The notes: generated by a model not told the origin, from the sequence alone. A stretch of DNA of 9,161 bases from Acidobacteriota bacterium (GCA_021811745.1 JAJZNH010000724.1:1-9161); one strand, 5' to 3'; shown: positions 1-6,210, numbered from the stretch's first letter. Translations and numbers: made by a program.

Positions 1-162
1 GCGGCTTCTTGAGGAAATCGCAACGTGAGGTTCGAGGCTTGGAGATACACCTGAAGGAGAAATGCACTAGCGTTTTGATGATGCGGCCGTGATCAAGGAC
101 TGCAACCTCACCAGTTGAAGCGTATTCGAATGCAACTGTCCCCTCCCCCATTTCTCCACAGC

Positions 163-192
163 TTGCCCCAAGCCCCCCGCCCTCCGTATCAT
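163..192 (+). promoter_or_regulatory. Candidate sigma-70 type promoter for the pyr operon
   Basis: TTGCCC (163-168) resembles a -35 box (4 of 6 to TTGACA), and TATCAT (187-192) resembles a -10 box (5 of 6 to TATAAT). The spacer is 18 bases. Transcription would start near 199 and give a leader of about 120 bases before pyrR. This is pattern matching only; boxes of this quality also arise by chance. Confidence 0.3.
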
Positions 193-215
193 CCGGCAAG
201 AGCCTTTTCAGCATT

Positions 216-293
216 CCGGCAGTTGTGGCCGGCTATCTCAAGACGGAAGCCGCTGTTGCAAACTGGCAGCCGTAAACCTCGGCCCATTGGCCG
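216..293 (+). promoter_or_regulatory. Two short hairpins in the pyrR leader
   Basis: CCGGC (216-220) pairs with GCCGG (228-232) across a 7-base loop. CGGCC (280-284) pairs with GGCCG (289-293) across the loop CATT. The second hairpin is flanked by a direct repeat GTAAACC (272-278 and 294-300). PyrR in other bacteria regulates pyr mRNA by binding a leader stem-loop, so a leader structure here would fit. I do not see the Bacillus-type PyrR-binding loop sequence or a U-rich terminator, so an attenuation mechanism is not shown. Confidence 0.25.
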
Positions 294-320
294 GTAAACC
301 AGGAAACGCGGAAGACACCC

Positions 321-887
321 ATGAGTGAAACAGAAACCAAGCCCGGCTTGCGAGTGAAAGGGAGGCTGATGTCGGCCTCGGAGATCGAGCGTACCCTGGT
401 GCGTCTGGCTCACGAAATTGTGGAAAAGAGCAATGGCAGCGAAGATTTAGCTTTGATCGGGATCAAGCGCCGCGGCGTGCCCCTGGCACAACGGCTGGGC
501 AAGTTGATCGCAGGAATCGAAAAGCGGGAAGTGGAGACCGGCGTTCTTGACATTCAGTTCTATCGCGATGACCTTTCCACCGCGGGTCCGCGCCCTGTGG
601 TTACGGCGGGGGGCATTGGTTTCGACGTGGCAGGCCGCGACGTGGTGATCTGCGACGATGTTCTCTATACCGGGCGGACCGTCCGCGCGGCTCTGGACGC
701 GCTCTTCGATCACGGCCGCCCGCGCCGCGTGCAACTGGCCGTGCTCATTGACCGCGGCCACCGCGAACTGCCCATCGAAGCCCAGTACATTGGCAAGCAC
801 GTTCCCACCAGCAGCCGCGAGATCATTGAAGTGAAGTTTCAGGAAGTTGACGGCACGGAACAAGTGCTGCTGGTCGAGAAGGCATGA
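321..887 (+). CDS. pyrR: Bifunctional pyr operon regulator / uracil phosphoribosyltransferase PyrR
   Basis: PyrR family proteins bind pyr mRNA in response to uridine nucleotides, and many also convert uracil plus PRPP to UMP. The 188-residue product has the type I phosphoribosyltransferase PRPP loop VVICDDVLYTGRTVRAAL at residues 108-125. It also has the PyrR-typical stretch DRGHRELPIEAQYIGKHVPT at 144-163 and GIKRRGVPLA near 47-56. The family usually has about 180 residues. The ATG at 321 has GGAAG six bases upstream. A second in-frame ATG at 369 (residue 17) follows GGGAGG by only three bases and would remove an N-terminal extension absent from Bacillus PyrR, so the start is uncertain. It is the first gene of pyrR-pyrB-pyrC, which supports a regulatory role. 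RNA binding cannot be confirmed from sequence. Confidence 0.93.
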   Translation: MSETETKPGLRVKGRLMSASEIERTLVRLAHEIVEKSNGSEDLALIGIKRRGVPLAQRLGKLIAGIEKREVETGVLDIQFYRDDLSTAGPRPVVTAGGIGFDVAGRDVVICDDVLYTGRTVRAALDALFDHGRPRRVQLAVLIDRGHRELPIEAQYIGKHVPTSSREIIEVKFQEVDGTEQVLLVEKA

Positions 888-899
888 ACAACAAGCCCT

Positions 900-994
900 C
901 AGCTTTCAGCCGTCAGCTCTCAGGTTTAAGGCCGAGGAACTCTGCACCGGCAGCCGATTTGGAGTGGAAGCTGAGAGCTGAAAGCTGAAAGCTG
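900..994. repeat. Imperfect inverted repeat built from AGCTGAR heptamers
   Basis: The left arm (900-926) and right arm (968-994) are each 27 bases and match as inverted copies at 24 positions. The mismatches are a two-base block in the middle and one base near the loop end. The loop is 41 bases (927-967). The right arm is itself a tandem of a 7-base unit: AGCTGAG, AGCTGAA, AGCTGAA, AGCTG. It fills most of the pyrR-pyrB spacer and ends 7 bases before the pyrB ATG. I recall similar AGCTGA-type strings between genes in Acidobacteriota genomes, but no search was run. It could be a dispersed intergenic element or an mRNA hairpin within the operon. Confidence 0.85.
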
Positions 995-1001
995 TCTTGA
1001 C

Positions 1002-2081
1002 ATGAACCCGACTGCCAACGCCGTACACCGCACGTTGTTTACGCCGCCCGCGCCAGAATCCGCATTTCCGTACAATCCGGGCTCGCTGCTTTCAGTGCTC
1101 GACCTGACAGTGGAGGAGGTGAGCCGCCTGCTGGCTCGCGCCACCACCCTCGAGCACATGGACCCGCTCATCCGAGATCAAATCCTCTCGAAGCGGCGCG
1201 TTGCGCTGCTCTTCTACGAGTCGTCCACGCGCACGCGCACCAGCTTCGAGCTGGCCTGCAAAGCTCTGGGCGTGGACACGACTCTGGTTTCGAACCTCAG
1301 CTCCAGCATCGAGAAGGGCGAGTCGCTCAAAGACACCGGACTCACCCTGCGCGCCTTGGGCGCCGAGGCCATCATCCTGCGGCACAACTCGTCAGGCGCG
1401 GCCTGGCTGCTGGAAGCCTCCACGCGGCTGCCTGTGATCAGCGCAGGCGACGGGATGCATGAGCACCCCACTCAGGCGCTGCTCGATCTGCGCACCATCC
1501 TCGCTCATCTGCGGCCTGGAATCGGCGAGGTGAACGAGGAGACGCTGGCCGGCGTCACCGTGACCATCGTGGGCGACATCCTGCACAGCCGCGTGGCCCG
1601 CTCCAATATGCTGCTGTTACCGCGGCTGGGCGCGCGCGTCCTGCTCTGCGGACCCAAGGAGCTGCTCCCCGAACAGGCAGCGCGCTCCGGTCCAGAAATC
1701 TCACCCCAACGGCAAGGACCCGCCGCTGGGGGCCCCGGCATTGAGATCGAGCGCAACTTCGAGGCGGCGCTGCGCCAGTCGCAGGCCGTGATGATGCTGC
1801 GCATCCAGGCTGAACGGCTGGCCGGCCTGCAACTGGATCTCGATGAGTTCAAGGCCCGCTACCAGCTCACCGGCCAGATGCTGGCTGCCTACGCCCCCTC
1901 GGCGCTGGTCATGCATCCCGGCCCCATCATCCGAGGCATGGAGATCACCGCTGGCGTGGCCGACGGCCCGCAATCGGTCATTCTCGAACAGGTCGCCAAT
2001 GGTCTGGCCATCCGTATGGCCGTGGTCGAGCGCGCACTCACGGCACAATCCAGTGGATCGAAGACAGGAGGCCGCTCATGA
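1002..2081 (+). CDS. pyrB: Aspartate carbamoyltransferase catalytic subunit PyrB
   Basis: This enzyme makes N-carbamoyl-L-aspartate from carbamoyl phosphate and aspartate, the first committed step of pyrimidine synthesis. Visible motifs are the carbamoyl-phosphate loop STRTRTSFE (75-83), EKGESLKDT (104-112), RHNSSGAAWL (127-136), HPTQALLDL (155-163), GDILHSRVARS (191-201), MLRIQAERL (265-273) and MHPGPIIRGMEI (304-315). At 359 residues it is longer than the usual 300-320. The excess is an N-terminal extension of about 25 residues and a Gly/Pro/Gln-rich insert at about 225-246. The family usually has Pro before STRTRT (here Ser74) and Asn in HPGPxNRG (here Ile310). No clear Shine-Dalgarno precedes the ATG, which follows an inverted repeat. 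The stop overlaps the pyrC start (ATGA), implying coupled translation. No regulatory pyrI is present here. Confidence 0.95.
   Translation: MNPTANAVHRTLFTPPAPESAFPYNPGSLLSVLDLTVEEVSRLLARATTLEHMDPLIRDQILSKRRVALLFYESSTRTRTSFELACKALGVDTTLVSNLSSSIEKGESLKDTGLTLRALGAEAIILRHNSSGAAWLLEASTRLPVISAGDGMHEHPTQALLDLRTILAHLRPGIGEVNEETLAGVTVTIVGDILHSRVARSNMLLLPRLGARVLLCGPKELLPEQAARSGPEISPQRQGPAAGGPGIEIERNFEAALRQSQAVMMLRIQAERLAGLQLDLDEFKARYQLTGQMLAAYAPSALVMHPGPIIRGMEITAGVADGPQSVILEQVANGLAIRMAVVERALTAQSSGSKTGGRS
2066..2071 (+). promoter_or_regulatory. Strong ribosome binding site for pyrC inside the end of pyrB
   Basis: AGGAGG lies six bases before the pyrC ATG at 2078 and within the last codons of pyrB. It fixes the pyrC start at the ATGA overlap and supports translational coupling. 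Confidence 0.85.
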
Positions 2082-3379
2082 ATCCGCTCGCCATCTGCAA
2101 TGGCCGCCTGATTGATCCCACAGGCGGCGTGGACGCCCCCAAGGACATTCTTCTCAAGGAGGGCCGGGTGGCCGAGATCGCGACTCCCGGCAAGCTCAAA
2201 TTACCCGAAGGGGCTGAGACTCTGGACGCCGCCGGCCTCATCGTGGCGCCGGGCCTCGTGGATATGCACGTCCACCTGCGCGAGCCTGGCCAGACCTACA
2301 AGGAGACCATCGCTACCGGCACAGCCGCGGCAGCCGCGGGCGGGTTCACGGCCGTCGCCGCCATGCCCAACACGACGCCGGTGAATGACTCGCCCGAGGT
2401 CACCCGCTGGATGCAGGCCCCGGAGCGCGGCGCCGCCGTCCGCGTCTTTCCTATCGCCGCCGCCACGCGCGGATCGAAGGGCGAGGCGCTGAGTGATTAC
2501 GCCGCCCTCAAATCCGCCGGCGCGGTCGCCGTCACCGACGATGGCCTGCCCATCCTCAAGGACGTCATGATGCGCGAGGTGCTGGCCGCAGCCGCCCGCG
2601 CGGGCTTGAGTGTCATCCAGCACGCAGAGGACACGCGCCTCTCCAAGGGCGCGTGCATGAACCTCGGCCCCGTTTCCTTCAAGCTGGGCCTGCGCGGGGT
2701 GCCACCGGAGGCCGAGTCAAACGTCGTCGAGCGGGACATCCGCCTGGTGGCCGAACTACGCGACGCCCGCGCCCATCTGCACGTTGCCCACACCTCTACG
2801 GCTGCCTCGCTGAATGCCGTGCGGCAAGCCCGGCGTAACGGCCTGCGCGTGACCTGCGAGGTCGCGCCCCATCACTTCCTGCTGACCGAGGAGCACGTGG
2901 GGCTCTACAACACCCACGCCAAGATGAACCCTCCGCTGCGTTCCGCCGCCGACCGCGACGCCATGATCGAAGGCCTTCTTGACGGCGTGGTGGATGCGAT
3001 CGCCACCGATCACGCGCCCCACGCCCAGCACGAGAAGGAGATCGAGTTCGAGCTCGCCCCCAACGGCATCACCGGCCTTGAAACCGCGCTCGGCCTGGCA
3101 CTGCGCTGGCTGCACGCGGAGTGGAAGATGCCCCTGGGCCGTGTGTTGAGCTTATTGAGCGCCCAGCCCGCCGCGCTGCTGGGCTTGAAGGGCCGGGGCA
3201 CGCTCGCCGTAGGCAGCTTTGCCGATGTGGTCGTCTTCGATCCCAAGGCCGAGTGGACCTACCGCGCCACGGAGTCCAGGTCCAAGGCAAAAAACACTCC
3301 CTTCGACGGCTGGACCATGCAAGGCAAGATCCGCTGGACCATCAGCGAGGGCCGCGTCGCGTACGCGAATCCGGCTTAA
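2078..3379 (+). CDS. pyrC: Dihydroorotase, class I (PyrC)
   Basis: Dihydroorotase cyclises N-carbamoyl-L-aspartate to L-dihydroorotate, the third step of UMP synthesis. It belongs to the amidohydrolase superfamily with a binuclear zinc site. The 433-residue product shows the metal and substrate motif DMHVHLREPG (62-71; His64, His66, Arg68), MPNTTPVND (96-104), TDDGLPI (153-159), QHAED with His182, HVAHTST with His238, EVAPHHFLLTEE (261-272), KMNPPLR (282-288) and IATDHAPH with Asp311. NGITGLETALGL (329-340) and KNTPFDGW (405-412) complete the class I pattern. Length is normal for class I (about 420-435), and all expected metal ligands are present, so it should be active. It directly follows pyrB. 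In some bacteria class I dihydroorotases form complexes with aspartate carbamoyltransferase; that is possible here but not shown. Confidence 0.97.
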   Translation: MNPLAICNGRLIDPTGGVDAPKDILLKEGRVAEIATPGKLKLPEGAETLDAAGLIVAPGLVDMHVHLREPGQTYKETIATGTAAAAAGGFTAVAAMPNTTPVNDSPEVTRWMQAPERGAAVRVFPIAAATRGSKGEALSDYAALKSAGAVAVTDDGLPILKDVMMREVLAAAARAGLSVIQHAEDTRLSKGACMNLGPVSFKLGLRGVPPEAESNVVERDIRLVAELRDARAHLHVAHTSTAASLNAVRQARRNGLRVTCEVAPHHFLLTEEHVGLYNTHAKMNPPLRSAADRDAMIEGLLDGVVDAIATDHAPHAQHEKEIEFELAPNGITGLETALGLALRWLHAEWKMPLGRVLSLLSAQPAALLGLKGRGTLAVGSFADVVVFDPKAEWTYRATESRSKAKNTPFDGWTMQGKIRWTISEGRVAYANPA

Positions 3380-3516
3380 GTACGAAAGTTGGCGAATCCC
3401 GAAGGGGCCAGGGTTCAAGACAGTTGTGGGGGCTTTTCGGCCCAGGACCGGGAGAATATGCCGCTGGCTTGACGATTGATCAGGCAAGCGGATGAGTTGA
3501 ATGGATCGGCTGCCCT
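3380..3516. other. Intergenic region between convergent pyrC and fliS
   Basis: These 137 bases separate two converging genes. The best hairpin is GGGC/GCCC around a TTTTCG loop near 3430-3443, too short and without a following T tract to be a convincing terminator. No gene or promoter is visible. The 8-mer GCGAATCC occurs both at the end of pyrC and just after its stop, probably by chance. Confidence 0.5.
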
Positions 3517-3984
3517 TCAAGCGGTCCAATTGGAGGACACCGAGCGTTCCGGCTCTCTGCTGGAACGCTCGGAGGTCGCCTGCCCGCGCGGCAGCATGGT
3601 CAGGAGCCGGCCACCGGTCGGATGCGCCTCTGGCTCTCTGGCCACCTGACGCCAGGCATCCCGCACATTGCACACACAAGCGATGGCGTGCTCAAACTTC
3701 TGCTTAGAAGCAGACTGCGAGGCCTGCAAAATCTGCGCAAAGATGGAGGCATAAAACTCGCTCAGTGCCTCCGCCGGCCTTCCGCCCACATCCATGCGCA
3801 AACGAGCTTGCAGGTGAAGGATGATGTCCAGCGCCCGTTTGACGGCCGCTCTGCGCTCCTCCGCATTGCCGCGCTCGACCGCCTCCATCGCCGCATACAG
3901 GAAACGGATGATGCCGTCGTAGAGCGCCACCACTAGATCCACCGCCGACGCTCCATCCAAGGCGTGTTCCTGGTAACTTCCCAT
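3517..3984 (-). CDS. fliS: Flagellar export chaperone FliS
   Basis: FliS is a small helical cytoplasmic chaperone that binds the C-terminus of flagellin, stops it polymerising early and helps deliver it to the flagellar export apparatus. The 155-residue product has the family's N-terminal pattern: an early Tyr, then SAVDLVVALYDGIIRFL (13-29). It continues with helices at about 40-63 and LSEFYASIFAQILQAS (74-89), and a conserved Trp in VRDAWRQV (107-114). The body ends near residue 117. The remaining 38 or so residues are a Ser/Glu/Arg/Pro-rich tail beyond the usual 125-135 length. Its Shine-Dalgarno AAGGAG (complement of 3995-4000) overlaps the fliD stop, ten bases from the ATG, so fliD and fliS are probably one transcript with coupled translation. 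Confidence 0.93.
   Translation of the reverse strand: MGSYQEHALDGASAVDLVVALYDGIIRFLYAAMEAVERGNAEERRAAVKRALDIILHLQARLRMDVGGRPAEALSEFYASIFAQILQASQSASKQKFEHAIACVCNVRDAWRQVAREPEAHPTGGRLLTMLPRGQATSERSSREPERSVSSNWTA
3540..3572. repeat. Perfect 11-bp inverted repeat in the 3' end of fliS
   Basis: CCGAGCGTTCC (3540-3550) pairs perfectly with GGAACGCTCGG (3562-3572) across an 11-base loop. It lies in the codons of the non-conserved FliS tail, giving the echoed peptides SERSS and PERSV. Neither side has a T tract, so it is not a standard intrinsic terminator. It may protect the fliS mRNA end or act as a factor-assisted stop between the convergent genes. Confidence 0.7.
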
Positions 3985-3998
3985 GAAAGTCTCGCTCC

Positions 3999-6020
3999 TT
4001 AACCGTTCGCACCCGGGTTATAGCCTGTGATTGCTGAGTAAAGCTCATTCATGCCGTTCAACTGCGAGGGGAGTTCCTGCAGGATCTGGTTGGCTTGATT
4101 CAACTCCGCAGTCAGACTGGCTTGCTCCGCGGAGATCAGGGCGTTCTCCTTGGAGATCTGCGCGTTCAGGGTTGATTCGATACTGCTGTTGGATTTGGAG
4201 GCCAGCGACAGGATGCCGGTCGATGAGCTAGTGCCGGCGTTGTTCAGGGTGCTGGCAAAGGATCTGCCCCAACTGTTCGCATTTTGGAAGAATCCCATCA
4301 CGCCGGAGTAATCGGTGTTCAGCACCGAATCCAGAGCGTTGGCATCGAAGGTCAGCGTGCCATCGTTGTTCACGCTGATGCCGAGGCTGGTCAGGTTGTT
4401 GATGTCCGAGCCAGCGCCGTTATAGTTCAAAGCCGTGCTGGTGGCCGTATCGGTGACCGACGAGGTCACCGTCAAGGCTCCGGCCGCGCCTGCCAGGTTC
4501 GAGAGCAACTCCAGGTACGGACCGCTGCTGTTGGTCGCCACGCTGGCCGTGACTCCGATGTTGGCCGCGTTGATGGCCGCCGCCAGCCCGGCCAGCGTAT
4601 CCGGCGTCGATGAGTCGCCTACATGGATGGTCTGCGGCGTGCCGCTCGCACCCACCTGAATGGTGATGGAACCGGAGAGCGCATCGCCGGCGCTCTGGAT
4701 CGCGTCCAGATAGCCATTGGGGTTTGTGGCGTTCAAGCCGCCCAGCAATTGCTGCTGCAGCAGGGAGAGCGTGGGCGAGCCGAACAGCGGCTCGGGATTG
4801 CCCGAGCTATCATTGCCTTCCTGCGTGTTGATGGCGCTGACCAGCGAGTTGTAGTCGCTCACAAACTGATTGACCGTGCTCTCGACCTCCGTGTTGTCGT
4901 TGCCGATGATCACCTGCACCTGCTCGGGATTGCCGCTCGAGTCCTTGGGGCTCGGCTCCAGAAGCTGAAAGGTCACGCCGGGAATGAGATTGGCCACCGT
5001 GTTGGAGGCGCTCTTCAGGGCCACGCCGTCCACCGTGAGGCTGGCATCGGAGCCGGTCACCGCCGAGCTGTAACCCAGCGTGGTATCGCTGATGTTCGCG
5101 GTTACGCTCAGCGCGCCGGCCGACCCGTCGGTCTGCGACTGCAGCGACAGGCTGTACGTGCCGTCATTGTTCTGGACCACCGAGGCCGTCACCCCCAGCG
5201 CCGCCTGGTTGATGGTATCGGCCAGCGTAGAGAGGGTGTCGTCAGAGGAATCGATGGTAAACGTCTGCGCCGTGCCCGCGCCCACCCCGATCGTGATCTG
5301 GCCGGAGAGCGTATCGCTCTCGCCGGCCACCGCGCCCAGCGTTCCGCTGTCGGCCGTCGTGCTTGTGTAGCCGTTGGGATCGGAGTACGCCAGAGCGACG
5401 CCGTAGTTGCCGCTGGTGTCGGAGATGTTGTTCGCGGCCACCGTGATGTTTCCGTTGGCGCCCGAGGTATTCGAAACCAGGCTCAGCCGTGAGCCGTTCG
5501 CATCCGTCAGCACGCTGGCCGTGATGCCCACCCCTGACGCGTTGATGGCCGAAGCCAGCCCGGCCAGCGTGTTGTCGGAGGAATCGAGCGTGATGGTCTG
5601 CGCCTTGTTGCTGCCTACCTGCAAAGTGATCGATCCCGAGAGCGTGTCCGAGGCGTCGCTGACCGGGGCCAGATAGCCGCTCGCCGTCTGCGCCAGGCTG
5701 TTCACGGCCACGGTGTGCGTGCCCGCCGTCGCCGCCGAGGAGGCCGCCGTCAGCTCCAGCACGTTGGTGTCGGAGCTGGACCCGGTCTTCTGCGCCAACA
5801 CGCCCTGAAAGTCGGTTAGCTGGCTCATGTCGTTGGAGAGATTCGAAAACAGCGTGCCCAGGTTGGAGATCACCGTGTCCTGGCTCTGGAGGCTGCTCAA
5901 CTGGCTCTGCCAGGGCTTCTCCACGTTCTGGAGGTTGCTGACGATCTCCGCCACCGTGGCGCTGACGTCAAATCCCGCTCCGCTCGTGGGCGATCCGAAA
6001 CTCAAACCCACCGTTCCCAT
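3999..6020 (-). CDS. fliD: Flagellar filament cap protein FliD (HAP2)
   Basis: FliD forms the cap at the filament tip and folds exported flagellin into place. The chosen start gives 673 residues beginning MGTVGLSFGSPTSGAGFDVS, the usual FliD opening, with GGAGG five bases upstream. An upstream in-frame ATG at 6059 would add 13 residues and is less likely. The N-terminal FliD domain spans about 15-115 (KPWQSQLSSL, VNSLAQTASG). FliD_C-type sequence starts near 325 (LTVDGVALKS, IPGVTFQLLEPS, VNQFVSDYNSLVSAI). It resumes at about 530-673 (SLGISVNNDGTLTFDANAL, then a C-terminal coiled coil). Length well exceeds the usual 450-500 because of three flagellin-IN-like modules of about 80 residues, near 124-203, 235-314 and 445-525; the third lies inside FliD_C. 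It is paired with fliS downstream and preceded by a sigma-28-like box. Confidence 0.95.
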   Translation of the reverse strand: MGTVGLSFGSPTSGAGFDVSATVAEIVSNLQNVEKPWQSQLSSLQSQDTVISNLGTLFSNLSNDMSQLTDFQGVLAQKTGSSSDTNVLELTAASSAATAGTHTVAVNSLAQTASGYLAPVSDASDTLSGSITLQVGSNKAQTITLDSSDNTLAGLASAINASGVGITASVLTDANGSRLSLVSNTSGANGNITVAANNISDTSGNYGVALAYSDPNGYTSTTADSGTLGAVAGESDTLSGQITIGVGAGTAQTFTIDSSDDTLSTLADTINQAALGVTASVVQNNDGTYSLSLQSQTDGSAGALSVTANISDTTLGYSSAVTGSDASLTVDGVALKSASNTVANLIPGVTFQLLEPSPKDSSGNPEQVQVIIGNDNTEVESTVNQFVSDYNSLVSAINTQEGNDSSGNPEPLFGSPTLSLLQQQLLGGLNATNPNGYLDAIQSAGDALSGSITIQVGASGTPQTIHVGDSSTPDTLAGLAAAINAANIGVTASVATNSSGPYLELLSNLAGAAGALTVTSSVTDTATSTALNYNGAGSDINNLTSLGISVNNDGTLTFDANALDSVLNTDYSGVMGFFQNANSWGRSFASTLNNAGTSSSTGILSLASKSNSSIESTLNAQISKENALISAEQASLTAELNQANQILQELPSQLNGMNELYSAITGYNPGANG
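4446..4688 (-). repeat. Flagellin-IN-like module 3 of FliD, inside the C-terminal domain
   Basis: Residues 445-525 repeat the pattern: GDALSGSITIQVG, TIHVGDSSTPDTLAGLAAAIN, IGVTASVAT and VTDT. Unlike the first two it sits between LLQQQLLGGL and SLGISVNNDG, a junction that is contiguous in ordinary FliD_C domains, so it looks like an insertion or duplication. Confidence 0.7.
5079..5318 (-). repeat. Flagellin-IN-like module 2 of FliD
   Basis: Residues 235-314 repeat the module 1 pattern: SDTLSGQITIGVG, TFTIDSSDDTLSTLADTIN, LGVTASVVQ and ISDTT. It is separated from module 1 by a linker of about 30 residues (YGVALAYSDPNG and following). Confidence 0.75.
5412..5651 (-). repeat. Flagellin-IN-like module 1 of FliD
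   Basis: Residues 124-203 run from SDTLSGSITLQVG through TITLDSSDNTLAGLASAIN and VGITASVLT to ISDTS. The shared pattern is DTLSG-x-ITxxVG, QTxTxDSSxxTLxxLAxxIN, GVTASV, a short beta pair and ISDT. It matches my recollection of the flagellin hook IN motif. Confidence 0.75.
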
Positions 6021-6024
6021 CCGG

Positions 6025-6030
6025 CCCTCC
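6025..6030 (-). promoter_or_regulatory. Ribosome binding site deciding the fliD start
   Basis: Read on the minus strand, GGAGGG lies four bases (GGAGG five) before the ATG at 6020. It supports this start over the ATG at 6059, which has no comparable site. Confidence 0.8.
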
Positions 6031-6031
6031 G

Positions 6032-6078
6032 CAATGCGTTGCAGCAGCCCTGCATCCAACCGGCGCGCAGACGCATTG
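6032..6078 (-). promoter_or_regulatory. Nested stems in the fliD 5' leader
   Basis: CAATGCGT (6032-6039) pairs perfectly with ACGCATTG (6071-6078), and TGCAG (6040-6044) with CTGCA (6050-6054) inside it. The structure ends one base before the fliD ribosome binding site. It may tune fliD translation; no function is shown. Confidence 0.35.
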
Positions 6079-6150
6079 AAAAACTCTCATTATGCGCATT
6101 CGTCCCACGAAGAAACGGATGCCCGAGGCGCACTGCTTCTCACTCCATCC

Positions 6151-6177
6151 TTATCGGCGAAGGCGGCGAAGCAATGA
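6151..6177 (-). promoter_or_regulatory. Candidate sigma-28 (FliA) promoter for fliD-fliS
   Basis: On the minus strand GCCGATAA (6151-6158) is a perfect FliA -10 box. The -35 region is poor: at the standard 11-base spacing only 3 of 8 bases fit TAAAGTTT, and at 10 bases 4 of 8. Transcription would start near 6144 and give a leader of about 124 bases. The same octamer upstream of flbD and the role of fliD as a late gene favour a real site, possibly helped by an activator. Confidence 0.5.
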
Positions 6178-6190
6178 ATCACTTCGCCGC
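6163..6190. repeat. 9-bp inverted repeat over the fliD -35 region
   Basis: GCGGCGAAG (6163-6171) pairs perfectly with CTTCGCCGC (6182-6190) across ten bases. Read on the minus strand, the CTTCGCCG of the upstream-facing arm recurs immediately as a second copy that runs into the GCCGATAA box. It could be an operator or a second hairpin behind the fliC terminator. Confidence 0.55.
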
Positions 6191-6210
6191 GCCAGGGGGG
6201 GGCCCAACCC

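Larger units (their letters stand above)
1..320. other. Upstream region without recognisable gene; probable pyr leader
   Basis: No convincing coding region is visible. A plus-strand frame is open from base 3 to a TGA at 90-92 and could be the last 29 codons of a gene cut by the window edge, but its residues match nothing I recognise. Bases 25-32 (GTGAGGTT) and 104-111 (AACCTCAC) form an 8-bp inverted repeat with a very wide loop, which may be chance. Bases 140-185 are C-rich. The right part probably holds the pyr promoter and 5' leader; the separate entries cover that. Confidence 0.4.

Noticed and set aside
115..297. A 60-residue open frame with TTG start before pyrR, possibly a leader peptide
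   Set aside because: No ribosome binding site, a composition typical of a random frame in GC-rich DNA, and no attenuator that would use it.
3427..3444. Hairpin around TTTT after pyrC as its terminator
   Set aside because: The stem is 4 bp, the T run is in the loop, and no T tract follows.
3152..3679. Minus-strand open frame of 175 residues over the pyrC end and fliS
   Set aside because: It overlaps two well-supported genes and has no recognisable motif or ribosome binding site.
4623..5492. Long plus-strand open frame of 289 residues opposite fliD
   Set aside because: It lies wholly antisense to fliD and has an Arg/Gly/His/Val-rich composition typical of a shadow frame in GC-rich coding DNA.
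6021..6059. Upstream ATG at 6059 as the fliD start
   Set aside because: The ATG at 6020 has a good GGAGG site and gives the usual FliD N-terminus; the longer form adds 13 residues that do not fit the family.
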